Below are positions 43,233-44,299 of a stretch of DNA of 44,299 bases, piece by piece. Positions within the stretch are counted from its first letter, which is position 1, and the number at the start of each line of letters is the position of its first letter. The stretch covers positions 1 through 44,299 of the forward strand of contig CANQTD010000015.1 in NCBI GenBank assembly GCA_947626685.1. The letters run 5' to 3'. Source of the stretch: an uncultured Clostridia bacterium (GTDB lineage Bacteria; Bacillota; Clostridia; Christensenellales; Borkfalkiaceae). Under the pieces are notes generated by a model. It was not told where the DNA came from and did no database searches. It saw nothing but the letters and a program-made list of their open reading frames with translations. The position numbers and the translations under genes are program-made.

Positions 43233-43306
43233 TATATAGACATTGTCATCGAGTTCATGATAAAATCATTTTGCGGAAATCGGTCGATTCCTATATATAC
43301 ATTGAC
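43233..43306. promoter_or_regulatory. Pair of direct repeats, possible HTH operators
   Basis: TATATAGACATTGTC (43233-43247) and TATATATACATTGAC (43292-43306) match at 13 of 15 positions, 59 bp apart, one near the start of each divergent gene. Candidate operators for the adjacent double-HTH protein. Confidence 0.5.
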
Positions 43307-43309
43307 TAT

Positions 43310-43764
43310 ATGGAGAAAAAGAATTTATATCATCGGCAACATTATTCGGACATCGGGATTTCAATTATGCGCCGTATCGGGAAAAGATACAAGCGATTAT
43401 AATAGACCTCATTGAAAATCACGGCGTGAGAGAGTTTTTGAGCGGATTTCGGGGGAATTTCGACAGCGTTTGCGCCGAGGTCATATTTGGATTAAAAAGC
43501 CGCTATCCCTCTATCAAAAACATTATGGTCTTGTCCTATCATAACCGGCAGAACTTTGTTCTTCCAAAATATTTTGACGAAAGTCTTTACTTGCTTGAAA
43601 GACGCGTTCCCCCGCAATATGCCATTTCCTACACCAACCAAGAGATGATTTTAAGAGCTGATTTTGTAATTTCGGGCGTTTGTTACCATTACGGCGGCGC
43701 ATATGCGGCATGGAAATTCGCAAAGAGAAAGAAAAAACAGATCGTTGATATTTTCGTTAGCTGA
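43310..43764 (+). pseudogene. SLOG-family (DUF1273/YpsA-like) gene with N-terminal frameshift
   Basis: From a GTG at 43426 the frame encodes 112 aa, but homology-like sequence continues upstream in the same frame without a start codon: LFGHRDFNYAPYREKI, including the typical GHR near the N-terminus, then IENHGVREFLSGFRGNFDSVCAEVI. An in-frame TGA lies at about 43303. The ATG at 43310 is in another frame; one base lost or gained in the A-rich run at 43314-43322 would join the two. The Rossmann-like SLOG core and C-terminal GGAYAAWKFAKRKKKQIVDIF are otherwise complete. Either a real frameshift or a sequencing error. Family members bind nucleotide-type ligands; the role here is unknown. Confidence 0.7.
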
Positions 43765-43825
43765 CGGCACAAATCTATATTGGGTTAGAGCCTACAAGAG
43801 GTCGCGGGCGATTCGCATGACAGCA

Positions 43826-43863
43826 CAAAATAAGACACGGATAAAAATCCGTGTCTTATTTTG
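43826..43863. terminator. Hairpin between the SLOG-like and recombinase genes
   Basis: CAAAATAAGACACGGAT (43826-43842) pairs perfectly with its complement (43847-43863) around an AAAA loop; the recombinase stop codon lies inside it. It has T-rich flanks on both strands, so it can serve the two converging genes. Confidence 0.8.
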
Positions 43864-44299
43864 GTTGAGCGTTTGCTTCCAAATCCGAACTCAATTCTTC
43901 TTCCAATTCCCGCAGAGACACCTCTTTTGTCCCATCCTTGAAGTTAAATACAAAGACGATTTTGTCATCGAAGAGATAAATGCTGTTTACAAACCCGTCG
44001 ATCAGACGCTTTCGGCTCTCCAAATCGTTGGGATCGATGTCGCGGAAACGGGTGATCCAAAATGTGATATGCTCTTTGGTGATTTCGGGGTGTTGCAGTT
44101 CTTCGCTCATTATGGCGACCTGCAATTCTTTCTTGGTCGCTTCCAATTCGTCGAGCCGCTGTTTTGTCGATTCGTTGAAGATGCCCTGCTGAATGGCGTT
44201 GAGCATATTTTGGATGAAGGTCTCCGTTTCCGCAAGCCGCGCTTTGAGTTGCGGGAGGAGGGTGTTCTCCTGCGCCAACAGGTCGAGGATCACGTCGGC
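43856..44299 (-). CDS. Large serine recombinase, C-terminal part (runs off the window)
   Basis: About 147 residues, open at the right edge. A coiled-coil segment (LLPQLKARLAETETFIQNML, then RLDELEATKKELQ) is followed by ITFWITRFRDID, SRKRLIDGFVNSIYLFDDKIVFVFNF and a charged end. This matches the C-terminal region of resolvase/invertase-type large serine recombinases, in which the coiled coil controls integration versus excision. The catalytic domain would lie beyond 44299. With the double-HTH regulator it marks the edge of an integrated element. Confidence 0.87.
   Translation of the reverse strand, partial: ADVILDLLAQENTLLPQLKARLAETETFIQNMLNAIQQGIFNESTKQRLDELEATKKELQVAIMSEELQHPEITKEHITFWITRFRDIDPNDLESRKRLIDGFVNSIYLFDDKIVFVFNFKDGTKEVSLRELEEELSSDLEANAQPK

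Noticed and set aside
1-44299. CRISPR array
   Set aside because: No set of identical 25-40 bp repeats with unique spacers; the only tandem array (33850-34125) has no unique spacers.

Overview
The window looks like chromosomal DNA from a GC-rich, spore-related Bacillota, probably a Clostridia / Christensenellales-type gut lineage. Evidence: two sporulation genes (spoVAC, yunB), purine-rich Shine-Dalgarno sites, TTGACA/TATAAT promoters, AgrC/LytTR-style two-component genes, and intergenic palindromic repeats of a kind I recall from gut Firmicutes. The taxonomic placement is inference.

Layout. 1-341: three minus-strand tRNAs (Phe, Asp, a CAT tRNA). 385-955: dispersed-repeat spacer. 960-9698: one giant surface protein (2912 aa) with signal peptide, beta-helix start, very long alpha-helical repeat region, three predicted membrane segments, an acidic Pro/Glu-rich tail and a C-terminal domain resembling ribosomal protein uL15. 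10049-10206: tRNA-Ala and tRNA-Val. 10297-13288: a membrane redox operon (ferredoxin/NapH-like membrane protein fused to a TlpA thioredoxin, plus a membrane protein ending in CXXC). 13370-13935: a second repeat cluster, then a DUF1858 protein and spoVAC.

14916-22392: an uninterrupted minus-strand virus-head module (terminase large subunit, small protein, portal, scaffold, capsid, two connector/tail-accessory-like proteins, one unknown). Its gene order resembles the P22 head module. I see no integrase, replication, lysis or long-tail genes. Upstream, at 23614, lies a sigma-region-4-like protein whose promoter overlaps a near-perfect LexA/DinR (SOS) box. Together these could be a degenerate prophage or a domesticated particle-forming or DNA-transfer system.

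22446-33086: mostly housekeeping and cell-envelope genes: an SH3-like membrane protein, a beta-propeller membrane protein, murG, yunB, yigZ, tyrS, a WYL regulator and tryptophanase. Three genes here (23813, 26449, 30432) have a -10 box 6-9 nt before the start codon and no Shine-Dalgarno, so they may be leaderless.

33098-34260: tRNA-Pro, a 43-bp duplicate of its 3' half 240 bp downstream (att-like scar), and a 45-bp minisatellite. 34301-42561: a LytTR response regulator and GHKL kinase, followed by a secreted esterase with a carbohydrate-binding module, a carbohydrate-binding-like lipoprotein, and a domain-permuted GH3 glycosidase anchored by a membrane helix at each end. A shared direct-repeat motif lies upstream of both the regulator gene and the esterase gene, suggesting one regulon. 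42757-44299: the edge of a mobile element with a double-HTH regulator, a frameshifted SLOG-family gene and the C-terminal part of a large serine recombinase running off the window.
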